From Bacillus sp. FJAT-29814 (lineage in GTDB: Bacteria > Bacillota > Bacilli > Bacillales > Cytobacillaceae): DNA of 64,000 nt. Position 1 is the stretch's first letter, and every line of letters begins with the position of its first letter. Positions 35,501 to 43,656 of the stretch are shown piece by piece. The DNA lies in the NCBI RefSeq assembly GCF_001510715.1, contig NZ_LMTJ01000001.1, positions 418,471 to 482,470 on the forward strand. The letters are read 5' to 3'. The notes under the pieces are model-generated. The model was not told the DNA's origin. It searched no databases and worked only from the letters and a program-made list of their open reading frames with translations. The translations under genes were made by a program, and so were the position numbers.

Positions 35501-37603
35501 TCACTTCGAGTGATGCTGGATGATCAACCAATTGAAGCTCCGTTTGAAACATCTTCTTCACAGTTGACACCGGGCAGGCACAAGCTTGTGATTATGGCTG
35601 TAGATAAAGTGGGGAATCATGCCGAAGAATCCGTTGACTTCCCAGTAGTAAATGAAATGCCGAATAAACCGGAGCTTATTTCGCCAGCGGATGACAGTTC
35701 TACCCCGGTTGACGGGAATCCAACCTTAAAAGTAAAGGTTACCGATCCAACAAATGATGATTTAAACGTGACCTATTACCAAGGCTTTCAATATGATGCC
35801 AATAATGAAGGAAACGTAAAGGCGTTTAAAAATGCAACAGATACGGAGCCGCCACAAACAATGGTTCCAGAAGGAGAGCAGGCGCTTACAGCTGAGGAGC
35901 TATCATTCGTTTCTCAAAAGGATGGAAAGTACCTGACGTCAAATTCAGGGACACAATTTCCGTACCACCGATTTGATGTGACAGTCGATCCGTCAGTAGA
36001 CGAAAATGACAAAGTAGAGCTGGTGTGGAACGGAAAATCTTTGCAAGGAAGAAAGGTATCGATGTATGCCTGGAACCACCTAGAAGGTAAATGGGCGTTA
36101 ATTTCATTCAAAATCGCCGGAGCCGAAGACTTTGAATTAATAGGGGACGTGACAGTCGGTGGGTACGTGAAGGATTCGAAAATCAACGTGCTCATTCAAG
36201 ATGAAATACCGAAATCACCAGATGAATATGACTATACCTTTGTTTGGATGTCCGACACGCAATATTATTCTGAAAGCTATCCTTACATTTTCGAACGGCA
36301 GACAAGCTGGATTGCCGAGAATAAGGATAGATTAAAAATTAAATACGTGTTCCATACAGGCGATCTTGTCGACGAAGCAGACAAGGAATATCAATGGGTG
36401 AATGCCGACCAATATATGAGAATTCTGGATGACAATCAAATACCGTATGGAGTGCTGGCAGGAAACCACGATGTCGATCACAAAACAAGTGATTATACGC
36501 AATACTACAAATGGTTTGGCGAGGACCGCTTTAAGGGGAAATCCTATTATGGAGAGTCTTATAAAAATAACCGCGGCCATTATGATTTAATCTCCACGAA
36601 TGGAAATGATTTTATCATGGTCTACATGGGCTGGGGAGTACAGGATGAAGATTTGCAATGGGTCAATGATGTCTTACAGCAATATCCGAACAGAAAGGCG
36701 ATTTTGAACTTCCACGAGTACCTGCTAGTGTCAGGAAATCGCAGCCCAATAGGTGATCAAATCTATCAGAAAGTGGTCTTGCCGAATCAAAATGTCCTTG
36801 CGGTTCTTAGCGGCCACTATCATGACTCAGAAACATTGATCGACGCAATAGATGATGATGGAGACGGCACTCCCGACCGCCACGTTTATCAAATGCTTGG
36901 TGACTACCAGGGAGGTCCGGAAGGCGGACAAGGATATATGAAGCTGCTTCATTTTGATCAGGACCAAAATCGGATTATCGTGAATACGTACTCACCTTAT
37001 TTAGATGATTATAATTACTATGAACCGGAAATGTTCCCAGGGAAGGATGAAATGATCATCGATGTCGATTTGCAAGTGCAGGAAAAGCAAGTGGCGACAG
37101 ATTATTTCGCCGTAAACATTTATACAGATAACATAATTGGGGAACAGAAAAGGGTTCAAAGCGGAAACACAGCTGAGGCCGATTGGCAGAATCTCGTCGA
37201 AAATAAGCAATATTCTTGGTATGCCACAGCGGAGGATGACTATACAGGGAAAGCCGTTTCTGATATCTGGACCTTTACGAAGGGAAAGAATGAACAGCCA
37301 GCTGCACCGAACCCATCCGATGATGGCGGCAAGGGCACAACTAACCCTGGAAGCTCTCCAAGTAATGGGAAAGATTCGTCTCAAGATTCAAGAGAGAACA
37401 ACGCAAAAGAAAATCATTTTTCAAAGGGCGAACCTACCGATAAAATCGGAAAACAATCAGGTAATGCATTGCCCAAATCAGCCACTAACATGTATAACCT
37501 GATGCTATTTGGTCTTTTGCTGGTTACGATTGGCGGAACTATGATGATCGTAAGCAGGCACAGGAAAAGAGCGGATTATCTTAAAGGGTTAAGTAAATAT
37601 TAG
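32573..37603 (+). CDS. Wall-anchored lamin-tail / metallophosphoesterase protein
   Basis: The 1676-aa secreted protein has a long signal peptide (about 1-40), an acidic Thr/Glu-rich linker, two lamin-tail domains (about 147-285 and 436-610), several Ig-like or FN3-like segments, and a calcineurin-type phosphoesterase (about 1220-1500). Metal-site residues are D1228 in SDTQYY, D1264 in TGDLVDEA, GNHD at about 1297-1300, and His in SGHYHDSE. A linker rich in Gly/Ser/Asn leads to LPKSA at 1633-1637, a hydrophobic helix and a basic tail. This is a sortase signal of LPxTA type, with Ser for Thr. ATG 32573 is used because TTGGAGGATG precedes it. It likely hydrolyses extracellular phosphodiesters or phosphomonoesters. 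Confidence 0.88.
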   Translation: MKIGRWGKRGRKIFVLISILLMILSNISLTIPANHVQAIESDSEDSAVPNATDPTIQPEGNPSITDPLPNQEQTESEMESSTQTIEAAPENIHKDSQVMETEAAVTDPKTVTAEPSTEVNSPTETELEEEGLNSLAVQVPEGTYSDIPVLITELSPNSAGAGTDYYEFFELYNNTDKPIALNNYSFVYRYTDTGKDVVFQIPTVSLEPQETKVFWFNNGQNSLVDFNQNYNLDLTAEKVVEFSDTNFPGFANGGFRALVLKDASGIDVVSASYLATDNDNTGAGIEYKFPSQGTEMEKYRTKTAPTPGTIESIQVPTNPIKIDEQPVDKEAPVITHTPVSTGEAFTSVTIRATVTDNSANPFATLYYKKEGADNFTSVSMIASQQDAGLYTAEIPTAAVESDLVYYIVASDGVNLTKTEEYTIKIQQPDLDFNKVPPFLVTEIVPDSTNVGTADGYEFIEVYNNSDKPINFKDYKIQYRYGEDPATDVVWPSVPDQVVIPAQGTLVFWIINAQNGAKTVADFNRNYGTSLVENKDIVKIYSDGMANASMRGLVVATNTRNEIAVAYYFDEANVDDTNPNKGILYKYPVDGSRKMVKVSPGLLDATPGSVEAYQIPNRPVHMEEDTIAPTIENRTGLAEIDQKENIHIVADVQDDNEVKSVRLFYRNNTQSDYSQALLAENYDDRMYHHTIHAPEIIGKEYVEYYFVVSDGTNEVKSETYKMKITSDLDNSSLRLNVKDGEYVKGEKILKGTSQADAPDQVKLLIDGKEVTEITYKSLEHRAYFAFEVSGVNTFFQNGVTMGDEVLKIFDDFINDWDTITVPIPADKLQVGENTITVRAGNKASPFQLEESEENRDDFNIRNARLVLIDGTILMDPAHSDPAKVYDMGDDGTYRPFEDFKFTITEDLTHSKTFNWDTTSASDGQHVVTAQDSDEEINRTVVVDNTAPVIRTNIIEGKEYKGKFTIEAEANDELAGLESLRVMLDDQPIEAPFETSSSQLTPGRHKLVIMAVDKVGNHAEESVDFPVVNEMPNKPELISPADDSSTPVDGNPTLKVKVTDPTNDDLNVTYYQGFQYDANNEGNVKAFKNATDTEPPQTMVPEGEQALTAEELSFVSQKDGKYLTSNSGTQFPYHRFDVTVDPSVDENDKVELVWNGKSLQGRKVSMYAWNHLEGKWALISFKIAGAEDFELIGDVTVGGYVKDSKINVLIQDEIPKSPDEYDYTFVWMSDTQYYSESYPYIFERQTSWIAENKDRLKIKYVFHTGDLVDEADKEYQWVNADQYMRILDDNQIPYGVLAGNHDVDHKTSDYTQYYKWFGEDRFKGKSYYGESYKNNRGHYDLISTNGNDFIMVYMGWGVQDEDLQWVNDVLQQYPNRKAILNFHEYLLVSGNRSPIGDQIYQKVVLPNQNVLAVLSGHYHDSETLIDAIDDDGDGTPDRHVYQMLGDYQGGPEGGQGYMKLLHFDQDQNRIIVNTYSPYLDDYNYYEPEMFPGKDEMIIDVDLQVQEKQVATDYFAVNIYTDNIIGEQKRVQSGNTAEADWQNLVENKQYSWYATAEDDYTGKAVSDIWTFTKGKNEQPAAPNPSDDGGKGTTNPGSSPSNGKDSSQDSRENNAKENHFSKGEPTDKIGKQSGNALPKSATNMYNLMLFGLLLVTIGGTMMIVSRHRKRADYLKGLSKY

Positions 37604-37628
37604 AAGGAACTAATTTAATGAATTTAGA

Positions 37629-37664
37629 AGTGGGTGTCCCTATACCAGGGGCACTCCTTTTTTT
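37629..37664 (+). terminator. Terminator of the wall-anchored phosphoesterase gene
   Basis: GTGTCCC / GGGGCAC stem followed by CCTTTTTTT, 26 bases beyond the stop codon. Confidence 0.75.
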
Positions 37665-37705
37665 AAGAGATTGTAAGAACCTGTTCAATCTATCGGCCGC
37701 CCTTA

Positions 37706-37823
37706 TCGCAGATATATTCGGATTATCGCAGATATATTTATTTTTACGCAGATAAAAACAAATTACCGCAGATAAATTGAATTTATCGCAGATATAACGC
37801 AAAATCTCGCAGATAAATTTTTA
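37706..37823 (+). repeat. Six-unit direct repeat array, core CGCAGATA, spacing 20-20-20-20-21
   Basis: CGCAGATA starts at 37707, 37727, 37747, 37767, 37787 and 37808. The core is followed by an AT-rich variable spacer of 12-13 bases. Five of six units are preceded by T or C. It lies about 40 bases after the terminator of the phosphoesterase gene and about 180 bases before the AlkD-like gene. A near copy with identical spacing is at 44415. Confidence 0.95.
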
Positions 37824-37999
37824 TATTTGAAAATTCGTGACAGGAATTACTTATAATTACTTGTAAACTACGCCAATTGGGGTGAGTAGTGCAGTGATCA
37901 GGACATTTTCGTTTCGAATTAACCCACTGGATTGGAATTTTGGGGATAATAGTATGGTATGATTACCATTAGCAATAATTTTAAAGAGGAAGTGGAACG

Positions 38000-38707
38000 A
38001 TGGATTTGGAAACAGTCATGAGGGAGCTTGAAGCCCTCGGCAAGGAACGAATGAAAAAAATGTACATATCCAATGGGGCCCATGAGCCGGTTTTTGGCGT
38101 GACAACAGGTGCTATGAAACCAATATCAAAGAAAATAAAAATCAATCAACCTTTGGCTGAAGAGCTTTACGCTACAGGCAATTACGATGCCATGTACTTT
38201 GCCGGCATCATTGCAGATCCAAAAGCCATGAAGGAGTCGGATTTTGATCGTTGGATAGATGCGGCGTATTTTTATATGCTGTCTGATTATGTGGTGGCCG
38301 TCACTTTATCAGAGTCAGATATTGCCCAAGACGTCGCTGATAAATGGATAGCAAGCGGTGACGAGCTGAGAATGTCGGCGGGATGGAGCTGCTATTGTTG
38401 GCTTTTAGGGAATCGCAAGGACCATGAATTTTCCAAAGATAAAATTTCGACTATGCTCGATTTGGTAAAAAATACGATTCACGATTCGCCGGAACGTACC
38501 AAATCCGCGATGAATAATTTTATTTATACCGTGGGGATTTCGTATATGCCACTCCATGAGAAGGCAATCGAGACAGCTAAGGAAATAGGTATAGTAGAAA
38601 TTAAACGCGACAATAAAAAAAGCAGCTTCCTAAACGCATACGAAAATATTCAAAAAGAACTGGATAAAGGAAGGCTTGGTTTCAAACGTAAATATGTTAG
38701 ATGTTAA
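38000..38707 (+). CDS. AlkD-like DNA alkylation repair protein
   Basis: This 235-aa all-helical protein belongs to the DNA alkylation repair (AlkD/HEAT-repeat) superfamily. Conserved traits are the N-terminal GVTTGAMKPISKKIK, the helix AMYFAGIIADPKAM and the DYVVAVTLSES region. AlkD enzymes excise N3/N7-alkylpurines without base flipping, but related members are inactive, and I cannot assign the catalytic Asp/Trp pair with certainty. AAAGAGGAAG precedes the ATG. Confidence 0.8.
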   Translation: MDLETVMRELEALGKERMKKMYISNGAHEPVFGVTTGAMKPISKKIKINQPLAEELYATGNYDAMYFAGIIADPKAMKESDFDRWIDAAYFYMLSDYVVAVTLSESDIAQDVADKWIASGDELRMSAGWSCYCWLLGNRKDHEFSKDKISTMLDLVKNTIHDSPERTKSAMNNFIYTVGISYMPLHEKAIETAKEIGIVEIKRDNKKSSFLNAYENIQKELDKGRLGFKRKYVRC

Positions 38708-38796
38708 ATATTTTCGTTTCAATGGGTGTTGATCCTAGATGGATTGACGCTCTTTTGTTTGTTGAAATCAACCACCCCCGATTGGTAAAGAAGTCT

Positions 38797-39144
38797 CTAC
38801 TTTACTTTAATAATGTCCAACCTTTTGGTAGTAGAAATCAAATCTATGGAATGACTTCTTTTTGTGTATAAGACGGAAGCTCCTTCTCTTACTCCTTTCC
38901 TCCAACCATTTGCTTTGAGAACAATTTCATAATCAAACGGTATTCCATATTCCTCAGTTGCTCTTGACCAATCATAACTTTCCGATTTGATACTTTTTTG
39001 TACGGATTCAGCATTTTTAGGAATGGGGAATCCATATAAATCTTCTGACGGTTCATAGAGTGATAATGCAATAAGGTAGTAACTAATGCCAATTCCTATT
39101 ACAAGTGCCATAACAACAATGGTCCAACCGATTCTTTTCCTCAT
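38797..39144 (-). CDS. Small membrane-anchored protein of unknown function
   Basis: The 115-aa protein has one N-terminal membrane helix (about 6-28) followed by an extracellular domain of about 85 aa. ATG 39144 is chosen because AAGGTGAG lies just before it; a GTG three codons upstream overlaps that ribosome site. No family is recognised. It converges on the AlkD-like gene. Confidence 0.65.
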   Translation of the reverse strand: MRKRIGWTIVVMALVIGIGISYYLIALSLYEPSEDLYGFPIPKNAESVQKSIKSESYDWSRATEEYGIPFDYEIVLKANGWRKGVREGASVLYTKRSHSIDLISTTKRLDIIKVK

Positions 39145-39542
39145 ATTACTCACCTTATATGCTAAATTTTTTCCTCAAGAAACTTGACCGTTTAAGTAAA
39201 AATCAACACATCTCATGTATTAATCTTAACAGAAATAACCAAATATCTTTTAAAAATGGATTAATATTTATTCAACACATTGGTTATTTTCAATGGTTTT
39301 TTAGGAATCTAAATGTTGAAAGAAAGTATGTCTTTCAGGAGGGGAAGGAATAGAAAATAGAATAAGTAATTGAGCTACTTTAAAGATAAAGGAGAATTAA
39401 ATCAAGAATATGAACATTGAACCGTCAGAAACTTGTGGTTTTCCTATTGACGGTTTCTTTTTTAAAATAAAATTGACAGATTATTCATTAAAATCTTAAA
39501 ATTTATATTGAACGTTCATAATAAATAAAAGGAGGTGTCGTT
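39145..39542. promoter_or_regulatory. Intergenic region: terminator-like hairpin and TetR operon promoter
   Basis: A hairpin AACCGTCA / TGACGGTT with a T-rich tail lies at 39420-39465. A sigma-A promoter follows: TTGACA (39474-39479), 17 bases, TAAAAT (39497-39502). A perfect 10-bp palindrome TGAACGTTCA (39509-39518) lies over the presumed transcription start and is a good candidate for the TetR operator. Bases 39159-39400 hold nothing convincing. Confidence 0.6.
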
Positions 39543-40145
39543 ATGCCGAAGATTGGAATGGAGGAAATCAGGAAGGATCAGGTGATTGAGGCTGCAATAA
39601 ATGCAATTGTTTCAAAAGGGCTTTCAAATCTATCAATGAAAGATATTGCCACCCAAGCAAGCGTAAGCACAGGGATTATTTATCACTATTTTGAAAGCAA
39701 AGAAGACTTGCTTATGCAGGTATTAAAAGCTTCCTTTCGCCAATCACATGAAAAGGTTATGGAGACAGTGGGACCGCTAAAGCCATCCCAAGATAAATTG
39801 ATGAAGCATTTGGAAAATATTAATCTGGTGCCAAAGGATAATCCGGAGTACATGGCGGTCTTTTTAAATTATCTGGGTGAGGCCAATCATAATCCTAAAA
39901 TCCGTGACATGATTAATAAGTTGTTTAATAATTTGACAGATTATATTGGTCAATACCTTAGGAACGTGTCCGATGATAAGCAGCAGTTAAAAAACCTGCC
40001 AGTGATGATTATTGCTCTTGGCATCGGCCTGGGAACCATGTGGACATTAAATAACCAGTTATATGACATTGATGAGATGGACCAAAGTTTAAAAACATTA
40101 ATTTCCAATTATTTGGCTAACGAGAATGGAGGAAAAAGCAAATGA
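39543..40145 (+). CDS. TetR/AcrR-family repressor
   Basis: The 200-aa protein has an N-terminal TetR HTH (about 10-56; IATQASVSTGIIYHYFESKE) and a helical ligand domain. It overlaps the crotonase gene by ATGA, so it is the first gene of an acyl-CoA operon and probably autoregulates it, with an acyl-CoA as likely ligand. It is related to the BetI/FadR-like group of Bacillus. GGAGGTG precedes the ATG. Confidence 0.9.
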   Translation: MPKIGMEEIRKDQVIEAAINAIVSKGLSNLSMKDIATQASVSTGIIYHYFESKEDLLMQVLKASFRQSHEKVMETVGPLKPSQDKLMKHLENINLVPKDNPEYMAVFLNYLGEANHNPKIRDMINKLFNNLTDYIGQYLRNVSDDKQQLKNLPVMIIALGIGLGTMWTLNNQLYDIDEMDQSLKTLISNYLANENGGKSK

Positions 40146-40909
40146 ATGTCCTTATTGAGAAAAAGGGAAAGGTTTGCACGATCACAATCAATCGACCGGA
40201 AGTAAGAAATGCAGTTGACCGCCGGACAGCAAAGGAACTGGCCGATGCCTTTCGGGCATTTGAAGCAGACGATACATTACAGGTCGCCGTCCTGGCAGGG
40301 GCAGGCGGGACCTTTTGTGCCGGAGCGGATTTGAAAGCGTTATCAATTAGTGAAGGCAACGAGATGAATCCTGATATGTCAAAGGATGGTCCGATGGGCC
40401 CAAGCCGAATGCATTTATCCAAACCAGTGATTGCAGCGGTCTCAGGCTATGCCGTTGCCGGGGGCTTCGAACTAGCCATTTGGTGCGATCTTCGGGTGGT
40501 GGAACGGGATGCGGTATTTGGTGTGTTTTGCAGGCGTTTTGGTGTTCCGCTCGTCGACGGAGGGACGCAGCGATTGCCTCGTTTAATTGGTATGAGTCGT
40601 GCTATGGATTTGATTTTAACTGGGCGTCCGGTGGAAGCTGAGGAGGCATGGGAGATAGGGCTTGCAAACCGGGTAGTGGAACCTGGGACAGCAAAGGATG
40701 AAGCGGAGAAACTAGCAGCACAAATCGCCGAGTTCCCGCAAACGTGCATGCTCAGTGATCGTGAGGCCGCTTATAGTGGGTTTGATTTGGACTTTGATAA
40801 AGGTATGCAGCTCGAATTTCTGTTAGGCCAAAATGTAGTGAACAGTGGGGAGACAAAGGAAGGCGCTACTCGCTTTTCAAGCGGACAAGGTAGGCATGGG
40901 AAATTCTAA
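40142..40909 (+). CDS. Crotonase-family enoyl-CoA hydratase/isomerase-like enzyme
   Basis: This 255-aa protein has the crotonase fold. The oxyanion-hole segments AGADLKAL and AVAGGFELA are present. The Glu in GGFELA matches catalytic Glu144 of rat enoyl-CoA hydratase. At the position of Glu164 the sequence reads FGVFCRRFGVPL, so Cys replaces Glu. The protein is thus probably not a standard hydratase; this FCRR subgroup has no agreed reaction known to me. It overlaps the TetR gene by four bases and precedes an acyl-CoA ligase. Confidence 0.85.
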   Translation: MNVLIEKKGKVCTITINRPEVRNAVDRRTAKELADAFRAFEADDTLQVAVLAGAGGTFCAGADLKALSISEGNEMNPDMSKDGPMGPSRMHLSKPVIAAVSGYAVAGGFELAIWCDLRVVERDAVFGVFCRRFGVPLVDGGTQRLPRLIGMSRAMDLILTGRPVEAEEAWEIGLANRVVEPGTAKDEAEKLAAQIAEFPQTCMLSDREAAYSGFDLDFDKGMQLEFLLGQNVVNSGETKEGATRFSSGQGRHGKF

Positions 40910-40973
40910 TTTTTTCAATATAGGTAGTGATTTTGTTAGGAAATTTTTTAAAAGCAAAGGGGAGGAATTGTGA

Positions 40974-42527
40974 ATGAATGCTGCTGAATTAATCAAAAGG
41001 GGAGCCATCTATTTTCCGAATCATACAGGAGCTGTTTTTCAGGGCGAAAAATTAACATTCGACCAAGTGTATCGAAACAGTAATCGCTTGGCTAATTCAT
41101 TGTTGAGCCTGGGATTGAAAAAGGGAGACCGGGTGGCGTTTTTACTGGCCAACTCACTACAAAGCCTGGAAATTGATTTTGCGCTTTTGCTAACGGGGCT
41201 TGTCAGGGTGCCGCTGAATACGAGGCTGTCCGAGAACGAGCATGTTCATATGATTAAGGATACCGATGCGAAAGCACTTTTGTATACGGAAGAATTTAGC
41301 GAACGCGCTGCGCAAATCAAAAAGTATTGCCCCAACCTTCAGTATTTTTGCCAAATGAACGGTACTACCGCTGAGCCTTGGATGATTAACATGCATGAGT
41401 TTGTCCATGGTGTTTCCGAGGATGAACCGGCCGTAAAAGTGTCCGAGTCTGACATCGCGACAATTCAATATACCTCAGGGACAACCGGGGTTTTAAAAGC
41501 AGCTGTCCATACTCAAGAAACATGGGTCGCCATTTGCAATAATATTATCACCGCATTAGATATTCAAGAAGGGGATATCATGATGCATGCTGCTCCGCTC
41601 ACCCATGCATCAGGAACTCTGGTGCTCCCGCATTGGGTTTCCGGAGCAGCCAATTCCGTGTTGCCGGGCTTCCATCCAGAACAATACCTTCATGCCATTC
41701 ATCATGAAAAACCCACCACTTTGAATCTCGTTCCAACCATGATTGTCTTGCTGTTATCTCATCCAAATGTCGAGCAATATTCGTTTGAATCTGTCAGAAA
41801 TATTATATATGGCGCCTCGCCAATGCCACGCGAAGCATTGAAGCGCGGGCTTGATTTGTGGGGTCCAAAGTTTGTTCAATATTACGGCCAAACAGAAGCG
41901 CCCCTTATTCTATCGATTTTAAATAAGAATGACCACATCCGCGAAGGGGAAGAAGGCCAGGCGAGATTGTTATCATGCGGCCGTCCCGTTCCTACCGCTT
42001 CGATAAAAATTGTTGATGAAACTGGTGAGGAACTACCTTCGGGTGAGGTTGGTGAAATTGCTGTGAAGTCCAGCCAGGCCATGGTGGGATATTGGCAAGA
42101 ACCGGAATTGACCCAAGAAACGATTAAGGATGGATGGGTACATACACGGGATATGGGCTATTTAGATCAAAACGGCTATCTGTTCCTGGTTGACCGCAAA
42201 TCGGACATGATCATTTCCGGAGGGTTTAATGTGTATCCGCGGGAAGTGGAAGAAGTACTTTATCAGCACCCAGCCGTTATGGAGGCAGCAGTGGTTGGAG
42301 TCCCTGATGAAAAATGGGTCGAAACCGTTAAGGCCTATGTGGTCCTCAAAAGTGGCCAAACAGCTACCGAGGAAGAACTCATCCAATTCTGTAAAGACAG
42401 ACTCGCTTCCTACAAAAAGCCTTCGTCGATTGAATTTATTGACACATTGCCGAAAAGTGCCGTCGGGAAAGTGGTGCGTCGCTTCTTAAGGGACCCGCAT
42501 TGGGAAGGGAAAGAGCGGAGAATTTAA
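40974..42527 (+). CDS. Acyl-CoA synthetase (AMP-forming)
   Basis: The 517-aa ANL-superfamily ligase activates a carboxylic acid to acyl-AMP and then acyl-CoA. The P-loop YTSGTTGVLKAAVHT, the adenine motif YYGQTEAP, the GYL-DRKSDMIISGGFNVYP hinge region and the catalytic Lys in LPKSAVGKVVRR are all present. GGGGAGGA precedes ATG 40974. With the TetR and crotonase genes it forms a small fatty or aromatic acid degradation operon; chain length cannot be told from sequence. Confidence 0.92.
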   Translation: MNAAELIKRGAIYFPNHTGAVFQGEKLTFDQVYRNSNRLANSLLSLGLKKGDRVAFLLANSLQSLEIDFALLLTGLVRVPLNTRLSENEHVHMIKDTDAKALLYTEEFSERAAQIKKYCPNLQYFCQMNGTTAEPWMINMHEFVHGVSEDEPAVKVSESDIATIQYTSGTTGVLKAAVHTQETWVAICNNIITALDIQEGDIMMHAAPLTHASGTLVLPHWVSGAANSVLPGFHPEQYLHAIHHEKPTTLNLVPTMIVLLLSHPNVEQYSFESVRNIIYGASPMPREALKRGLDLWGPKFVQYYGQTEAPLILSILNKNDHIREGEEGQARLLSCGRPVPTASIKIVDETGEELPSGEVGEIAVKSSQAMVGYWQEPELTQETIKDGWVHTRDMGYLDQNGYLFLVDRKSDMIISGGFNVYPREVEEVLYQHPAVMEAAVVGVPDEKWVETVKAYVVLKSGQTATEEELIQFCKDRLASYKKPSSIEFIDTLPKSAVGKVVRRFLRDPHWEGKERRI

Positions 42528-42544
42528 TAACTTAGATTTTACTA

Positions 42545-42660
42545 AAAAAATTAATCCACCCATGTTTTCGCATGGGTGGATTATCCTGCATTTATAGCGA
42601 TCCCCATGAGGGAACCGTCTATTGCGGGACCGAACATGTGGTTGCATGTACAGCATTAGT
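42545..42660. repeat. Degenerate 3' part of the type I TA locus (copy 2)
   Basis: TTAATCCACCCATG / CATGGGTGGATTA forms a perfect hairpin and is followed by CCGTCTATTGCGGGACCGAA (copy 1 at 17192 has ACCGTCTATTGCTGGACCGA). No toxin reading frame with the AAAGGGGGTGATGCCGC leader lies upstream. The hairpin may now serve as terminator of the acyl-CoA ligase gene. Confidence 0.75.
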
Positions 42661-42691
42661 TATGACTGATGGTGTCCATTTTATTGCGTTA

Positions 42692-42994
42692 TTAACTTTT
42701 GGATTTTGATTTCTCTTCATTGTTCTGCTTGATCAGTTTATAGCTTGAAAGGGCGGCATCACCGGCAATTCCGGCAATTAGCGAGAGAATGATATTTTCC
42801 ACATAGGAATTTGGAGCGGTATAAAAAACGATAAGGAGCGCGGCTATTGCACCAAGGAGCATTTCTTCAAGAAACCCAAGATAAATAAACTTTTTTGTTC
42901 GGCGCGGCATTATCATTTTACCATGCTTCCGAACATGTCCAACAATTCCAACTGTCCCACCAATTACTAAAGAGAAAATAATGTCTACAAACAC
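42692..42994 (-). CDS. DUF4257-like membrane protein
   Basis: The 100-aa protein has three hydrophobic helices (about 3-20, 42-62, 67-83) separated by a basic loop (MPRRTKK) and a Lys-rich tail. It resembles DUF4257, a small Bacillus membrane family of unknown function. It stands alone between two degenerate copies of the TA locus, which suggests an accessory region. Confidence 0.7.
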   Translation of the reverse strand: MFVDIIFSLVIGGTVGIVGHVRKHGKMIMPRRTKKFIYLGFLEEMLLGAIAALLIVFYTAPNSYVENIILSLIAGIAGDAALSSYKLIKQNNEEKSKSKS

Positions 42995-43284
42995 CTCTTT
43001 CTCACTCTCCTTAAGCCTAAATTTTTTGACCTAAGGTAAATCTTGGTGTATTAACATTATACTAAACTTGGAAACTAACTAGTATGGGGACAAATACCGA
43101 TATTCTGAAATCCCACCCTACTGCTTGATACAAGAGGTAATCTCTTGGAGAAATATTTGCAAATGATGCTGGAAAGGATGGGAATCCGCTGGAGACAACA
43201 AAAAAATGAGGAATTAATGCCGCACCTGGGGTTATTTCGAAACTGAGTGTTCGGGAGCAGGAGGTAGTCCAATATATGCTGCGA
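42995..43284. other. Gene-poor stretch with a possible coding remnant
   Basis: On the plus strand a start-less frame ends at about 43245 and contains LLEKYLQMMLERMGIRWRQQ, which looks like protein but has no recognisable family. No ribosome site is present. The rest is AT-rich and holds the promoter side of the DUF4257-like gene. Confidence 0.4.
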
Positions 43285-43375
43285 GTTAGGTGGATTATTT
43301 TGAACTAAAAACCGCCACCCTTAATGGGAACGTCTATTGCTGGACCGGACAGTTTGCTGCGTGTTCGGTCTATTT
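43285..43375. repeat. Degenerate 3' part of the type I TA locus (copy 3)
   Basis: AGGTGGATTATT is followed by CCGCCACCCTTAATGGGAAC, then CGTCTATTGCTGGACCGGAC and GTTCGGTCTATTTC, the order of copy 1. The toxin frame is missing and the terminator arms are mutated. Confidence 0.7.
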
Positions 43376-43656
43376 CATTTTCACAATTTTTTGTAAAGTT
43401 TGTAGTTTTTGATGGATTGCAAATTCCTTTTAAATACCCAAATTTCATATTTTTGTCAAAATTATTCTTAAATAATTGTTAAAGTTTTATGAATACCAGT
43501 CTTGAAGAAGACGAGTTTCGACCTAATTACACCCTTGACATTTTAGAAATAGGCTATAAATGTCATAAATGGATTTGGGTACTAAATCGTCTTATCGATT
43601 AATGCAAAAGGATGTCGAGATTTTCACGTTTACTATTCCCCCAATAAAACGAATAA

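Noticed and set aside
37581..37802. Minus-strand reading frame across the first CGCAGATA array
   Set aside because: The 20-bp period is not a multiple of three, no ribosome site is present, and the frame exists only because the repeat lacks stops.
39159..39353. 64-aa frame in the AlkD/TetR gap
   Set aside because: Biased Asn/Phe/Lys composition typical of AT-rich non-coding DNA and no ribosome site.
43075..43272. 65-aa minus-strand frame
   Set aside because: No ribosome site and no protein-like pattern; it overlaps a relic of the TA locus.
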